From: Pseudacidovorax intermedius
GTDB lineage: Bacteria > Pseudomonadota > Gammaproteobacteria > Burkholderiales > Burkholderiaceae_C
Assembly (NCBI RefSeq): GCF_001476815.1
Contig: NZ_LDSL01000072.1
Span: forward strand, 1-59,114
DNA length: 59,114 nucleotides
Reading direction: 5' to 3'
The notes under the pieces are model-generated. The model did not search any database. It saw nothing but the letters and a program-made list of their open reading frames with translations, and was not told the origin of the DNA. A program made the position numbers and the translations under genes. Positions 1-10,305 of this stretch are shown here, piece by piece. Positions within the stretch are counted from its first letter, which is position 1, and every line of letters begins with the position of its first letter.

Positions 1-1
1 G

Positions 2-1015
2 TCGGCACCGCTGGCCGCGCTGGCCCTGTACACGGCCCTCGCCTGGCTGCTCCCCGGGTCGGCGGTCGCAATCGCCACCTGGCAGGCCGGCGCGGCCGGC
101 GGTGCCGACGTGCAGGGCATGCTGGTGCGCCTGCGCGAGGGCGCGCCGCCGGGCCACAGCCGCTGGCTGCTGTGGCAGAACGTGCTGCACCTCATCGCCG
201 AGCGGCCCTGGACGGGCTGGGGCTGGGAGCGGCTGAGCCTGGCGCACTACCTGGCCGACTATCCCGGCCCGCGCTTCGTCGAGATCCTGGACAACGCCCA
301 CAACCTGCCGCTGCACCTGGCGGTGGAACTGGGCCTTCCCGCGGCGGTGCTGATCTGCGGCGGCTTCCTGGCGTTGGTGCTCGCGGCCCGGCCCTGGCGC
401 GAGCGCGATCCGCTGCGCCTCATGGGCTGGGCGCTGCTGGGGGTGCTGCTGCTGCACAGCCTGCTGGAATACCCGCTCTGGTACGGCCCCTTCCAGCTGG
501 TGTTCGGCGTGTGCCTGGGCCTGCTGTGGCCGGCGCGGCGGCCGTGCCGGTCCGCCGGCCACCGATCCGGCACCGCAGCACCGGGGCACGCCGGCGCGAG
601 TTCGTCGCCCACGCCGTTCGCGCTGGCCGCGGCGGCGGCCATCCTCGTCGGCACCGGCTACGCTGGCTGGCACTATGTCCGCGTCAGCCAGGCCTACCTG
701 CCCGCGGCCCAGCGGCTGCCGGGCTGGCAGGACGCGCCGCTGGCCCGACTGGACGGCAGCGACTGGCTCTTCGCCCGGCAGGCGCGCTTCGCCGCGCTGG
801 CGCTCACGCCCCTCAGGCCCGAGACGGCCGAGCAGGTGCATGCCCTGGCGACCGCCTCCCTGGCCTTCTCGCCCGAGCCGCGCGTGGTGCTCAAGCTGAT
901 CGACAGCGCCCGGCTGCTGGGCCGCGAGGCCGAGGTGCGGCAGCACGTCGAGCGGCTGCGCCAGGTCTATCCCAAGGCTTACCTGAAATGGCTGGCCGGC
1001 CAGCCGCCCGCCTAG
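2..1015 (+). CDS. PglL/Wzy-type O-oligosaccharyltransferase, C-terminal part (5' truncated)
   Basis: Integral inner-membrane enzyme of the O-antigen ligase / polymerase (Wzy_C) superfamily, which moves lipid-linked glycans onto protein or lipid A in the periplasm. The reading frame is open from the first bases of the window, so the true start lies upstream; about 337 residues are visible. A hydrophobic segment opens the fragment. It is followed by the ligase-loop signature WTGWGWERLS and the DNAHNLPLHLAVELG motif typical of PglL-like proteins, then three more membrane segments. The last 150 residues are a soluble, helix-rich tail (YAGWHYVRVSQAYLPAA onward) like the Wzy_C_2 domain of burkholderial PglL proteins. 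Pilin or protein O-glycosylation is the likely role; an O-antigen ligase cannot be excluded without the N-terminal half. mnmA follows on the same strand after 141 bases. Confidence 0.82.
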   Translation, partial: SAPLAALALYTALAWLLPGSAVAIATWQAGAAGGADVQGMLVRLREGAPPGHSRWLLWQNVLHLIAERPWTGWGWERLSLAHYLADYPGPRFVEILDNAHNLPLHLAVELGLPAAVLICGGFLALVLAARPWRERDPLRLMGWALLGVLLLHSLLEYPLWYGPFQLVFGVCLGLLWPARRPCRSAGHRSGTAAPGHAGASSSPTPFALAAAAAILVGTGYAGWHYVRVSQAYLPAAQRLPGWQDAPLARLDGSDWLFARQARFAALALTPLRPETAEQVHALATASLAFSPEPRVVLKLIDSARLLGREAEVRQHVERLRQVYPKAYLKWLAGQPPA

Positions 1016-1156
1016 GCCCGTACGCGGCCCGGGCGGTGGGCAGCAAGTGACCGCGGCGCGCCACGGCCAGCAGGCTGCCCGCAGTTCGCACCTGCACCAC
1101 GGCGCGCCGAGCCCCCGACCCGGCAGCGCCCGCCGGCGCCAAGGGACAATCGCCGG

Positions 1157-2317
1157 ATGACCAAACATCGGATCGTCGTCGGCCTCTCCGGCGGCGTGGA
1201 CTCGGCCGTGACGGCGCACCTGCTCAAGCAGCAGGGCCACGAGGTCATCGGCATCTTCATGAAGAACTGGGAAGACGACGACGACAGCGAATACTGCTCG
1301 TCCAACGTCGATTTCGTGGACGCGGCCAGCGTGGCCGACGTGCTGGGCATCGAGATCGAGCACGTCAACTTCGCCGCCGACTACAAGGACCGCGTGTTCG
1401 CCGAATTCCTGCGCGAATACCAGGCCGGCCGCACGCCCAACCCCGACGTGCTGTGCAACGCCGAGATCAAGTTCAAGGCCTTCCTCGACCACGCCATGCG
1501 CCTGGGCGCCGAGAAGATCGCCACCGGCCACTACGCCCGCGTGCGCGCCGTCGATGCCGCCACCGGCCAGCCCTTCGCCGCCGGCGAGTCGGTGCCAGCC
1601 TCCGCGCGCTACGAGCTTCTCAAGGGCCTGGACCCGGCCAAGGACCAGAGCTACTTCCTGCACCGCCTCAACCAGGCACAGCTGTCGAAGGCGCTGTTCC
1701 CCGTGGGCGAGCTGCACAAGACGCAGGTGCGCCAGATCGCCACCGACATCGGCCTGCCCGTGGCCGCCAAGAAGGATTCGACCGGCATCTGCTTCATCGG
1801 CGAGCGGCCCTTCCGCGACTTCCTCAACCGCTACATCAGCAAGGCGCCGGGCCCAATCAAGGACGAGCGCGGCCGCAGGCTGGGCGAGCACCACGGCCTG
1901 TCCTTCTACACGCTGGGCCAGCGCCAGGGCCTGGGCATCGGCGGCGTCAAGGACAGGGGCGCGCAGCGCGGCGGCGGCGAGCATGCGCCGTGGTTCGTGG
2001 CCCGCAAGGACGTGGCGGCCAACACGCTGTGGGTGGTGCAGGGCCACGACCATCCCTGGTTGCAGTCGCGCGCCCTGCTGGCGGCCGACGCCAGCTGGGT
2101 GGCCGGCCCGCCGCCCGCCGCCGGCGGCTATGGCAGCAAGACGCGCTACCGCCAGGCCGATGCGCCGGCGCAGTTCGCCGACCGCGGCGAGGGCCGCTTC
2201 CAGCTGGTGTTTCCGCAGCCGCAGTGGGCCGTCACGCCGGGCCAGTCGGCCGTGCTGTACGACGGCGAGGTCTGCCTGGGCGGCGGCGTGATCGACGCCG
2301 CGGAGGGCGTGGCCTGA
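1157..2317 (+). CDS. mnmA: tRNA-specific 2-thiouridylase MnmA
   Basis: Cytoplasmic enzyme that puts sulfur on the wobble uridine (U34) of tRNA-Lys, -Glu and -Gln, using ATP and a persulfide relay. The PP-loop [10 protein letters not shown] lies at residues 9-18. The catalytic cysteines are Cys100 in NPDVLC and Cys212 in [10 protein letters not shown], both in their family contexts. Its 386 residues are slightly longer than the E. coli protein because of small insertions near residues 130-155. The ATG at 1157 is followed at once by the conserved N-terminal strand. The stop codon overlaps the rsmE start in a TGATG arrangement, so the two are probably co-translated. mnmE, the other U34-modification gene, is 17 kb downstream. 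Confidence 0.97.
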   Translation: MTKHRIVVGLSGGVDSAVTAHLLKQQGHEVIGIFMKNWEDDDDSEYCSSNVDFVDAASVADVLGIEIEHVNFAADYKDRVFAEFLREYQAGRTPNPDVLCNAEIKFKAFLDHAMRLGAEKIATGHYARVRAVDAATGQPFAAGESVPASARYELLKGLDPAKDQSYFLHRLNQAQLSKALFPVGELHKTQVRQIATDIGLPVAAKKDSTGICFIGERPFRDFLNRYISKAPGPIKDERGRRLGEHHGLSFYTLGQRQGLGIGGVKDRGAQRGGGEHAPWFVARKDVAANTLWVVQGHDHPWLQSRALLAADASWVAGPPPAAGGYGSKTRYRQADAPAQFADRGEGRFQLVFPQPQWAVTPGQSAVLYDGEVCLGGGVIDAAEGVA

Positions 2318-3042
2318 TGCCGCGCATCCACTGCGCCACGCCGCTCGCCCCCGGCGCCCAGCTGGGCCTGCCGCCGGGCGCCGCCCGCCATGTGCAGGTG
2401 CTGCGGCTGCAGCCCGGCGACACGCTCACGCTCTTCGACGGCCGCGGCGGCGAGTTCGGGGCCACGGTGACGCGCATGGGCCGCAGCGACGTCGACGTGC
2501 AGGTGGGCGCCCGGCTCGACGCCGAGCGCGAGGCCGACATCGCCGTGCACCTGGCCGTCGGCATGCCCGCCAACGACCGCATGGACTGGCTGGTCGAGAA
2601 AGCCACCGAGCTGGGCGTCGCCAGCATCCAGCCGCTGCAGACCGCGCACGGCGTGCTGCGCCTGGCCGGCGAGCGCGCGCAGAAGAAGCAGGACCACTGG
2701 CAGGCCGTGGCCGTCGCCGCCTGCGAGCAGTGCGGCCGCAACCGCGTGCCGCCGGTCCACCCGGTGCGCGACCTCGGTGCCTGGCTGGACGGCCTGGGCG
2801 ACGACGCGCCGGCCGCCCGCCATGTGCTCGGCTTCGGCGATGCGGCGCAGCCGCTGGGCGGCGCGGCGCCGGCGGGCGGCAGCGCGCTCTTCCTCAGCGG
2901 CCCCGAGGGCGGGCTCAACCCGCAGGAGGAAGCGCGTGCGCGCGCCCGTGGCTTCATGCTGACCACGCTGGGCCCGCGCATCCTGCGGGCCGAGACGGCG
3001 CCGCTGGCGGCGCTGATGCACCTGCTGGCCGTGGCGGGCTGA
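2317..3042 (+). CDS. rsmE: 16S rRNA (uracil1498-N3)-methyltransferase RsmE
   Basis: SPOUT-fold methyltransferase that methylates N3 of U1498 in 16S rRNA using S-adenosylmethionine. The 241 residues match the family length. The N-terminal PUA-like domain includes the HVQVLRLQPGD motif. The knotted C-terminal domain carries NDRMDWLVEKATELGV, the SAM-binding FLSGPEGGL loop (about 192-200) and LGPRILRAETAPLAAL, the family signature. The start overlaps the mnmA stop by one base (TGATG), which fixes the ATG. The gene ends 7 bases before the convergent LysR regulator gene. Confidence 0.96.
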   Translation: MPRIHCATPLAPGAQLGLPPGAARHVQVLRLQPGDTLTLFDGRGGEFGATVTRMGRSDVDVQVGARLDAEREADIAVHLAVGMPANDRMDWLVEKATELGVASIQPLQTAHGVLRLAGERAQKKQDHWQAVAVAACEQCGRNRVPPVHPVRDLGAWLDGLGDDAPAARHVLGFGDAAQPLGGAAPAGGSALFLSGPEGGLNPQEEARARARGFMLTTLGPRILRAETAPLAALMHLLAVAG

Positions 3043-3049
3043 GCCCGCC

Positions 3050-3970
3050 TCACCGGCCAGGCGGCGGTGCCCCCTCCGCTTCCTCGGCCACCTGCCCGTC
3101 CAGCCATTCGCAGAAGGCCTTGACCGCCGGATCGTCCGCCCGGTGCGGCGCCACGAACAGGCTGTAGCCGCGCGGTCCGTCGGCCTCGAAGGGATGCGCC
3201 AGGCACAGCTCGCCGCTGGCCAGCTCGCGCGCCACGCCGTAGCGCGGCAGCAGGCCCACGCCGAGGTCGGCGCGCACGGCCTCCAGCACCATCGAGAACA
3301 GGTCGAAGCGGTGGCCCACCAGAGGGTTGGGCGGCCGGTCCGCGATGCCCGCCTGCGCGAACCAGGCCTCCCACGCGCCCAGGCGCGAACTGAGCTGCAG
3401 CAGCGGCAGTTCCCGGAAGTGGCCCTGCGCCGCTGCCGCGCGCCAGCGCGACCGGGGCGCGCACACCGCGACCACCCGCTCGCCGCGCAAGGGACGCACC
3501 GCCGCGCCCGGCCAGCTCGCATCGTCGTATTGCAGGCCGACGTCGTAGTGCGGCTCCTCCATGTAGACCTGCGTGGGAAACACCTGCAGATGCACGCTGC
3601 ACGCCGGCTGCTGCGCCAGAAAGCCGGGCAACCGCGGCAGCAGCCAGCGCTCGGCCAGCACGGGCACGGCACCCACCAGCAGGCGCACGCCATCCGGCCG
3701 CTGCGCCATGGCCTCGATGGTGTGGTTCTCCAGCCGCAGCAGATCGCCGGCCACCTGGGCGTGGTAGCGGCGGCCCGCCTCGGTCAGCGTGGTGCCACGG
3801 GCGCCGCGCTGCACCAGGCGCACGCCCAACTGCTGCTCCAGGAGCCGCAATTGCTGGCTCACGGCGCTGTGCGTCAGGCACAGCTCCTCGGCCGCCTTGA
3901 CCACGCCGTGGCAACGGGCGACGGCATCGAACACGAGCAGGGCGCGGGTGCTGGGCAGATGGCGAGGCAT
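3050..3970 (-). CDS. LysR-family transcriptional regulator (GcvA-like)
   Basis: DNA-binding regulator with an N-terminal winged helix and a C-terminal periplasmic-binding-like effector domain. The start at 3970 gives MPRHLPSTRALLVFDAVARC and 306 residues, the usual LysR length. An in-frame GTG at 4015 would add 15 residues unlike the family. The helix-turn-helix lies at about residues 20-45 (VVKAAEELCLTHSAVSQQLRLLE). The effector domain begins near residue 90 and resembles the GcvA subgroup. The gene is divergent from the secreted M20 peptidase at 4127, with a shared 156-base spacer. LysR proteins commonly control the divergent neighbour, so that peptidase is the likely target; the effector cannot be deduced. 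Confidence 0.9.
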   Translation of the reverse strand: MPRHLPSTRALLVFDAVARCHGVVKAAEELCLTHSAVSQQLRLLEQQLGVRLVQRGARGTTLTEAGRRYHAQVAGDLLRLENHTIEAMAQRPDGVRLLVGAVPVLAERWLLPRLPGFLAQQPACSVHLQVFPTQVYMEEPHYDVGLQYDDASWPGAAVRPLRGERVVAVCAPRSRWRAAAAQGHFRELPLLQLSSRLGAWEAWFAQAGIADRPPNPLVGHRFDLFSMVLEAVRADLGVGLLPRYGVARELASGELCLAHPFEADGPRGYSLFVAPHRADDPAVKAFCEWLDGQVAEEAEGAPPPGR

Positions 3971-4126
3971 GTTAGGAAATCCGACGGTGCGGCGGATTAA
4001 ATCAGAGACAGCCACGCAGCCAGACGCCAGAATTTCCGCCGGCCTGTGGCTTGGCGTCAGCTGGATGACAGCTGATGCGTACCGCAGAACCTTTCCTGCA
4101 CCTTTCCCTCGCCTACCTCCTCATTC

Positions 4127-5512
4127 ATGACGCGTCCCTCTTCGCCCCGGCCTTCCGCGCCCCGCCTCCCCGCGCTCGCCCCGCTGCTTGCCCTGTCGCT
4201 GGCGCTGGCCGGCGCGTCGCCGGCCGGGGCCCAGTCCTTCAGCGCCGTTGCGCCCACGCCCGCCCAGGTGCGGCCGGCGGTGGACCAGGCCTACACCCAG
4301 CTGTTGGCGGCGCCGCAGATCCAGGCGCTGATGGAGGCCGTCAAGGCCGACCATGCCCGATCGATCGACGACCTCAGGATGCTTACCGAGATCGAGGCGC
4401 CGCCCTTCAAGGAGCGCCCGCGCGCCGAGGCCTTCCTGGCCCGCATGAAGGCGCTCGGCCTGGCCGACGCCCGCATCGACAGCGAAGGCAACGTGGTCGG
4501 CCTGCGCAAGGGCACCGGCCAGGGGCCCAAGCTGCTGGTCTCGGCGCACCTGGACACCGTCTTTCCCGCCGGCACCGACGTCAAGGTCAAGGAGCGCGAC
4601 GGCCGCCTGTATGCACCGGGCATCTCCGACGACACGCGCGGCCTGGCCGTGCTGCTGTCCTGGCTCAAGGTGCTCAACGACCAGAACGTCCAGACCGTCG
4701 GCGACCTGCTCTTCGTGGGCAACGTCGGCGAGGAAGAACTGGGCAACCTGCGCGGCATGAAGCACATCTTTGCCGAGCACCGCGACATCGACGGCATGGT
4801 CGGCCTGGAGCCGGCGCCGGACGGTTCGGTGCTGATCCTGGGCACCGCCAGCCACCGCTACGAGGTCAGCTTCAAGGGCCCGGGCGGCCACAGCTACGGC
4901 GCCTTCGGCCAGGTGCCCAGCGCCATCCACGGCATGGGCCGCGCCATCGCCAAGATCGCCGAGGTGCGCACGCCGACCTTCCCCAAGACCACCTTCACCG
5001 TGGGCACGGTGGGCGGCGGCACCTCGGTCAACACCATCGCGCCGGATGCGCGCATGGCGGTGGACATCCGCTCGGACCAGATGGAATCGCTGCTGGCCAC
5101 CGAGAAGAAGATCCTGGCCGCCATCGACGAAGCCGTGGTCGAGGAGAACAAGCGCTGGAACGTCGAAACGCTCACCGTGCAGACCAAGCTCATCGGCGAC
5201 CGGCCGGGCGGCCGCACGCCGTCGGATTCGGTGATCGTGGAAGCGGCCACGCGCGCCAACGCCTCCTTCGGCCACAAGACGCTGCTGTCCGGCGCCAGCA
5301 CCGATGCCAACGTGCCGATGGCGCTGGGCATTCCGGCCATCATCGTGGGCGGTGGCGGCAAGACGGGCGGCTTCCACGCGCTGAGCGAGTGGATCGACCT
5401 GACGGACGGCTGGAAGGGCGCGCAGAACTCGCTGGCGACGGTGCTGGGGCTGGTCGGCGTGCAGGGCGTGACCCAGCCGCTGCTGGAAAAGCGCCCGCCG
5501 CGTGCACCCTGA
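4127..5512 (+). CDS. Secreted M20 family metallopeptidase
   Basis: Zinc-dependent amino- or carboxypeptidase of the M20/M25/M40 family, exported by Sec. Residues 1-36 are a signal peptide with a Pro/Ser-rich start, a hydrophobic core LALSLALAGASPAGA and a site near AQ. Metal-binding motifs are in order: SAHLDTVF (first His and catalytic Asp), GISDDTRG (bridging Asp), GNVGEEELGN (catalytic Glu pair), and the C-terminal ALSEW region whose preceding His supplies the last ligand. A dimerisation (lid) domain lies between about residues 245 and 355. Length 461 is normal for a secreted member. The divergent LysR gene is the likely regulator. A second, unrelated-looking M20 gene lies at 6191-7693 on the opposite strand. 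Substrate unknown. Confidence 0.9.
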   Translation: MTRPSSPRPSAPRLPALAPLLALSLALAGASPAGAQSFSAVAPTPAQVRPAVDQAYTQLLAAPQIQALMEAVKADHARSIDDLRMLTEIEAPPFKERPRAEAFLARMKALGLADARIDSEGNVVGLRKGTGQGPKLLVSAHLDTVFPAGTDVKVKERDGRLYAPGISDDTRGLAVLLSWLKVLNDQNVQTVGDLLFVGNVGEEELGNLRGMKHIFAEHRDIDGMVGLEPAPDGSVLILGTASHRYEVSFKGPGGHSYGAFGQVPSAIHGMGRAIAKIAEVRTPTFPKTTFTVGTVGGGTSVNTIAPDARMAVDIRSDQMESLLATEKKILAAIDEAVVEENKRWNVETLTVQTKLIGDRPGGRTPSDSVIVEAATRANASFGHKTLLSGASTDANVPMALGIPAIIVGGGGKTGGFHALSEWIDLTDGWKGAQNSLATVLGLVGVQGVTQPLLEKRPPRAP

Positions 5513-5652
5513 AAACGCAAACTTCAGTGTCCAGACAGTGACTTATTCACGGCTTCGCGGAAAAAACGAAACCGTGGCACACGCGGCGCAGCGTCTGCCC
5601 GAACAATCGCAGCCTCGTACTTCTTTTTTCTTCATTTCGCAGGGAAATCGCC

Positions 5653-6096
5653 ATGGGTCTGCTCGATTCCGTCCTCGGTCAGGTGCTCAACAGCGGCGCA
5701 GCCGCGCCGCATGCCTCGGGCAGCGACCCGGCCGCCATCTTCGGCAGCCTGCTCCAGGAAAGCGGCGGCCTCGGCGGCCTGGTGCAGAAGCTGCAGCAGG
5801 CCGGCCTGGGCGATGCGGTGGGCTCGTGGATCAGCACCGGCCAGAACCAGCCGGTGTCGCCCGACCAGGTGCAGGGCGCGCTGGGGCAGGACGTGATCGG
5901 TGCCGTGGCCCAGAAGCTGGGCCTGAACGTGCAGACGCTGCTGCCGCTGCTGGCCACGCTGCTGCCGGTGCTGATCGACCGGCTGACGCCGCATGGGCGG
6001 CTGCCCGACCAGGAGCCCTCGCTAGGGGGCGGCGCGGGCACGGGCGGGCTGGGCGATCTGCTGGGCGCGCTCGGCCCGCTGCTGGGCAAGCGCTGA
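5653..6096 (+). CDS. YidB-family (DUF937) protein
   Basis: Small protein of the YidB / DUF937 family, whose biochemical role is not established. It opens with MGLLDSVLGQVLNS and continues with gly-rich amphipathic helices (LLQESGGLGGLVQKLQQAGLGDAVGSW) and the family phrase STGQNQPVSPDQVQGALG near residues 60-80. A hydrophobic LLPLLATLLPVLIDRLTP helix follows, then a glycine-rich C-terminus. No signal peptide is obvious. The purine-rich AGGGAAA shortly before the ATG supports the start. The 140-base upstream spacer is comparatively AT-rich and probably carries its own promoter. Confidence 0.88.
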   Translation: MGLLDSVLGQVLNSGAAAPHASGSDPAAIFGSLLQESGGLGGLVQKLQQAGLGDAVGSWISTGQNQPVSPDQVQGALGQDVIGAVAQKLGLNVQTLLPLLATLLPVLIDRLTPHGRLPDQEPSLGGGAGTGGLGDLLGALGPLLGKR

Positions 6097-6159
6097 GCGG
6101 CGCTTCGGCGCAGCAGCACGCCTGGCCGCGACGCCGTGGGCCGGCGCGGCGGGCCAGGC

Positions 6160-6181
6160 GCGGCCGGACTTCGCCGGCCGC
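6160..6181. terminator. GC-rich hairpin between convergent genes
   Basis: The arms GCGGCCGG and CCGGCCGC form an 8-bp perfect stem around the loop ACTTCG, between the stops of the YidB-like gene and the convergent M20 peptidase gene. There is no U-tract on either strand, so it may be a weak or Rho-assisted bidirectional terminator. Confidence 0.4.
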
Positions 6182-6190
6182 CGTAGCTCC

Positions 6191-7693
<1,503 letters not shown>

Positions 7694-7794
7694 CGGCAGT
7701 TCTCCGTGGGGGCGCAGGGCCGGGCAAGCGGACCATTTTGCGCCGGGATGGGCCCCGGCGTAGAGTCCGCAGGCCGCATCACCCCTGCACGCCC

Positions 7795-8604
7795 ATGCCC
7801 AAGAAATCCGCGCCCGCCGCCGCCGACCTGCCCGCCCCGCCGCAGACACCCGTGCGCGTCGGCATCGGCGGCTGGACCTTCGAGCCCTGGCGCGGCAGCT
7901 TCTACCCGCCCGGCCTGCCGCATGCGCAGGAACTGGCGCACGCCAGCCGGCGCCTGACGGCGATCGAGGTCAACGGCACCTTCTACAGCACCTTCAAGCC
8001 CGACACCTTCCGCAAGTGGCGGGCGGCCACGCCCGAGGGCTTCGTCTTCTCGCTCAAGGCGCACCGCGTGACCACGCACCGGCGCGAACTGGCGAAGGCG
8101 GGCGATGCGGTGCAGCGCTTCATCGGCAGCGGCATCGCCGAACTGGGCGACCGCCTGGGCCCCATCGTCTGGCAGTTCATGCCCACGCATGCCTTCGACC
8201 CGGCGGACTTCGGCGCCTTTCTCGAACTGCTGCCACCCAAGGTGGACGGCCTCGCGCTGCAGCATGTGATGGAGGTGCGGCATCCCAGCTTCATCGACCC
8301 GGCCTACCTGGCGCTGGCCGAGCGCCACGGCGCCGCGACCGTCTTCACCGACAGCCCGAAGTTCCCCTCCTTCGAGACGCCGCAGGGCCCCATCGTCTAC
8401 GCGCGGCTGATGGATGCGCAGCCGCGCTTCGTCAGCGGCTATGCGCCGGCCGCGCTGGATGCGCTGGCTGCCCAGGCGCGCGGCTGGGTCGCCGGGCGGC
8501 CCACCTACGTCTTCTTCATCAACGGCCACAAAGAAAAAGCCCCCGCCGCGGCGGAGGCTCTTCTGAAGCGATTGGCCGGCACGTCGGCGCCGGCGCCCGG
8601 CTGA
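7795..8604 (+). CDS. DUF72 (YecE-like) family protein
   Basis: Predicted TIM-barrel protein of the DUF72/YecE family; biochemical function not established. With the start at 7795 (MPKKSAPAAADLPAPP) the protein has 269 residues. Family hallmarks are VRVGIGGWTFEPWRGSFYP, the IEVNGTFYS strand, FSLKAHRVTTH and the GPIVWQFMP segment, with a late VFTDSPKFP and TYVFFINGHK. An in-frame extension upstream lacks family similarity. The gene converges on the bactofilin gene with only 18 bases between stops, and its last 75 bases contain, antisense, the probable bactofilin terminator. Confidence 0.88.
   Translation: MPKKSAPAAADLPAPPQTPVRVGIGGWTFEPWRGSFYPPGLPHAQELAHASRRLTAIEVNGTFYSTFKPDTFRKWRAATPEGFVFSLKAHRVTTHRRELAKAGDAVQRFIGSGIAELGDRLGPIVWQFMPTHAFDPADFGAFLELLPPKVDGLALQHVMEVRHPSFIDPAYLALAERHGAATVFTDSPKFPSFETPQGPIVYARLMDAQPRFVSGYAPAALDALAAQARGWVAGRPTYVFFINGHKEKAPAAAEALLKRLAGTSAPAPG
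8529..8559 (-). terminator. Intrinsic terminator for the bactofilin gene, antisense within the DUF72 coding end
   Basis: Read on the minus strand, the arms AGCCTCCGCC and GGCGGGGGCT form a stem with one G-U pair around a tight GC centre, and TTTTTCTTTG follows directly. It sits about 64 bases past the bactofilin stop, inside the sense codons for the DUF72 tail (KEKAPAAAEAL). Confidence 0.72.
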
Positions 8605-8622
8605 ACGCCGGGGCGGCGGCGC

Positions 8623-9150
8623 TCAGACCGCCAGCGTGGAGGACGACGGCCTGGACTCGCTCGACGCGCCGGTGCCCACGCTGATCTCGCCGGAGAGCTG
8701 GCCACCCTCCTCGATCACGATCTTGCCATAGCGGATCTTGCCCGAGACCTTGCCGGTGGCATGGATCACCAGCTTCTGGCGCACCGTCAGGTTGCCGTCG
8801 AACACGCCGCGGATCTCGGCGATGTCGATCTCGGCCGAGCCCTTGAAGGCGCCCTGCTCGGCGATCTGGATGACGCGCGAATCCATGGTCGCCTCGACCG
8901 TGCCCTCGACCACGAGCGTGTCGCAGTCGGTGATCTCCACGCCCTTGAGCTTGATGTTGGGACCCACGGTCAGCTTGCTGCCCGCCTCCTGGGCAGGGGC
9001 CGGCGCCACGGCGGGCGCGGCGGACAGCGCAGCGCCGCCCACGGGATGGCCCGAGAGCGTGCTGCCGCCCATCAGGGGTGCGGGACGCGAAGTCAGGCTG
9101 TCGTTGCTGTCGCGGTCACGTTTGCCGAAGAAGGGGGATTGCGAAGCCAA
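8623..9150 (-). CDS. Bactofilin family protein (polymer-forming cytoskeletal)
   Basis: Bactofilins polymerise without nucleotide into filaments that locate cell-wall or polar machinery at the inner membrane. The core (about residues 60-155) is a right-handed beta-helix built of short repeats: VGPNIKLKGVEITDCDTLVVEGTVEA..., GAFKGSAEIDIAEIRGVFDGNL, KLVIHATGKVSGKIRYGKIVIEEGGQLSGEI. Both ends are disordered and Ser/Ala/Pro-rich. I place the start at a TTG at 9150 because AAGGAGA stands 8 bases upstream and the first residues (ASQSPFFGKRDRD) are typical. The farther in-frame start at 9234 lacks this signal. The protein has 175 residues. The divergent potassium channel gene begins at 9343. Confidence 0.88.
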   Translation of the reverse strand: MASQSPFFGKRDRDSNDSLTSRPAPLMGGSTLSGHPVGGAALSAAPAVAPAPAQEAGSKLTVGPNIKLKGVEITDCDTLVVEGTVEATMDSRVIQIAEQGAFKGSAEIDIAEIRGVFDGNLTVRQKLVIHATGKVSGKIRYGKIVIEEGGQLSGEISVGTGASSESRPSSSTLAV

Positions 9151-9342
9151 AGGGAGATCTCCTTGCGAAAGCGCCAATGGTAGACAGCGCATTCTGCATC
9201 TTGGCACTTCTTTACGAAAGATCGGTAACAACACGCCGCGCCCCCCCGTGGCGGAACGAATGCCGATCCGGCGTCAGAATCCGCCGTCGCACCGTGAAGC
9301 GCCAAACACGCACCGGCGCCGCCGGCGCACCCATCGATCCGC

Positions 9343-10305
9343 ATGCCCCAACACCACCCTGCCTCCTGTCCCGACACGCACGGCGACGACATCCCCGGCA
9401 TGTTCGACGACCGCGCCGCCGATGCCCGCTTCGGCAAGCCGCAGGCCGGCTGGCGGCGGGCGCTGTTCACCGTCATCTTCGAGTCCGAGACGCGAGGCGG
9501 CCGGCTGTTTGACCTGCTGCTCATCGCAGCCATCCTGGTGAGCGTGGGCGTGGTGATGGCCGAGAGCGTGGTGCCGCTGCGCGCGCGTTTCGGGCCCTGG
9601 CTGCATGGGGCGGAATGGGTGTTCACCGTCCTGTTCACGCTCGAATACCTGGGGCGGCTGGCCTGCGTGCAGCGGCCGCTGCGCTACGCGTTGAGCTTCT
9701 ATGGCGTGATCGACCTGCTGGCGTTGCTGCCCACCTACCTGGTGGCCCTGGAGCCCTCGCTGGGCGCGCTGATCGACGTGCGCGTCCTGCGGCTCTTGCG
9801 AGTGTTCCGCATCTTCAAGCTGTCGCGCTACACGCACGAGTACCGCACGCTCGCCCTGGCACTGGCCGCCAGCGGCCGCAAGATCACCGTGTTCCTGGGC
9901 TTCGTCATGCTGCTGGTGCTGGTGTCCGGCACGCTGATGTACGTGGTCGAAGGGCCGCCGCATGGCTTCACCAGCATTCCGACAAGCATGTACTGGGCGG
10001 TCTCGACCATGACGACCGTCGGTTTCGGCGACCTGGTGCCGCGCACCGACCTGGGCCGGCTGATCGCCTCGGCCATGATGCTCACCGGCTGGGGCGTGCT
10101 GGCCGTGCCCACCGGCATCGTCACGGCCGAGATGGGCGCGCAGCGCCGGCTGGAACTGCTGCGCGCCGAGGCGGGCGCCCCGTCGCACTGCACCGCCTGC
10201 GGCGCTGTCGGGCATGCCGACGACGCGCGCTACTGCCGCCGCTGCGGGGCCGCGCTGCCCGCGGGCGCGACCGCTGCGGCGCCGGTCAGTCCCGCTCGAA
10301 CTTGA
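9343..10305 (+). CDS. Voltage-gated-type potassium channel with C-terminal zinc ribbon
   Basis: Six-segment K+ channel of the ion-transporter family in the inner membrane. S1 is about residues 55-77, S2 about 88-108 and S3 about 118-135. The S4 voltage-sensor helix DVRVLRLLRVFRIFKLSRY (145-163) has basic residues every third position. The pore helix STMTTVGFGD carries the K+ selectivity filter at 224-230, and S6 is about 240-262. After S6 the tail holds Cys283-x2-Cys286 and Cys298-x2-Cys301, a small zinc ribbon (CTACG...YCRRCG), instead of the RCK domain common in bacterial channels. The start at 9343 leaves a cytoplasmic N-tail of about 50 residues. The 3' end overlaps the convergent metW by 20 bases. 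Confidence 0.9.
   Translation: MPQHHPASCPDTHGDDIPGMFDDRAADARFGKPQAGWRRALFTVIFESETRGGRLFDLLLIAAILVSVGVVMAESVVPLRARFGPWLHGAEWVFTVLFTLEYLGRLACVQRPLRYALSFYGVIDLLALLPTYLVALEPSLGALIDVRVLRLLRVFRIFKLSRYTHEYRTLALALAASGRKITVFLGFVMLLVLVSGTLMYVVEGPPHGFTSIPTSMYWAVSTMTTVGFGDLVPRTDLGRLIASAMMLTGWGVLAVPTGIVTAEMGAQRRLELLRAEAGAPSHCTACGAVGHADDARYCRRCGAALPAGATAAAPVSPART

Noticed and set aside
2146-3914. Long antisense open frames over mnmA, rsmE and the LysR gene
   Set aside because: They are low-complexity shadows; both mnmA-rsmE and the LysR gene have clear motifs on the other frames.
4050-4076. CAGCTG repeated either side of GATGA as a LysR operator
   Set aside because: Two short palindromes close together in GC-rich DNA; no clear T-N11-A box or symmetry with the LysR start.
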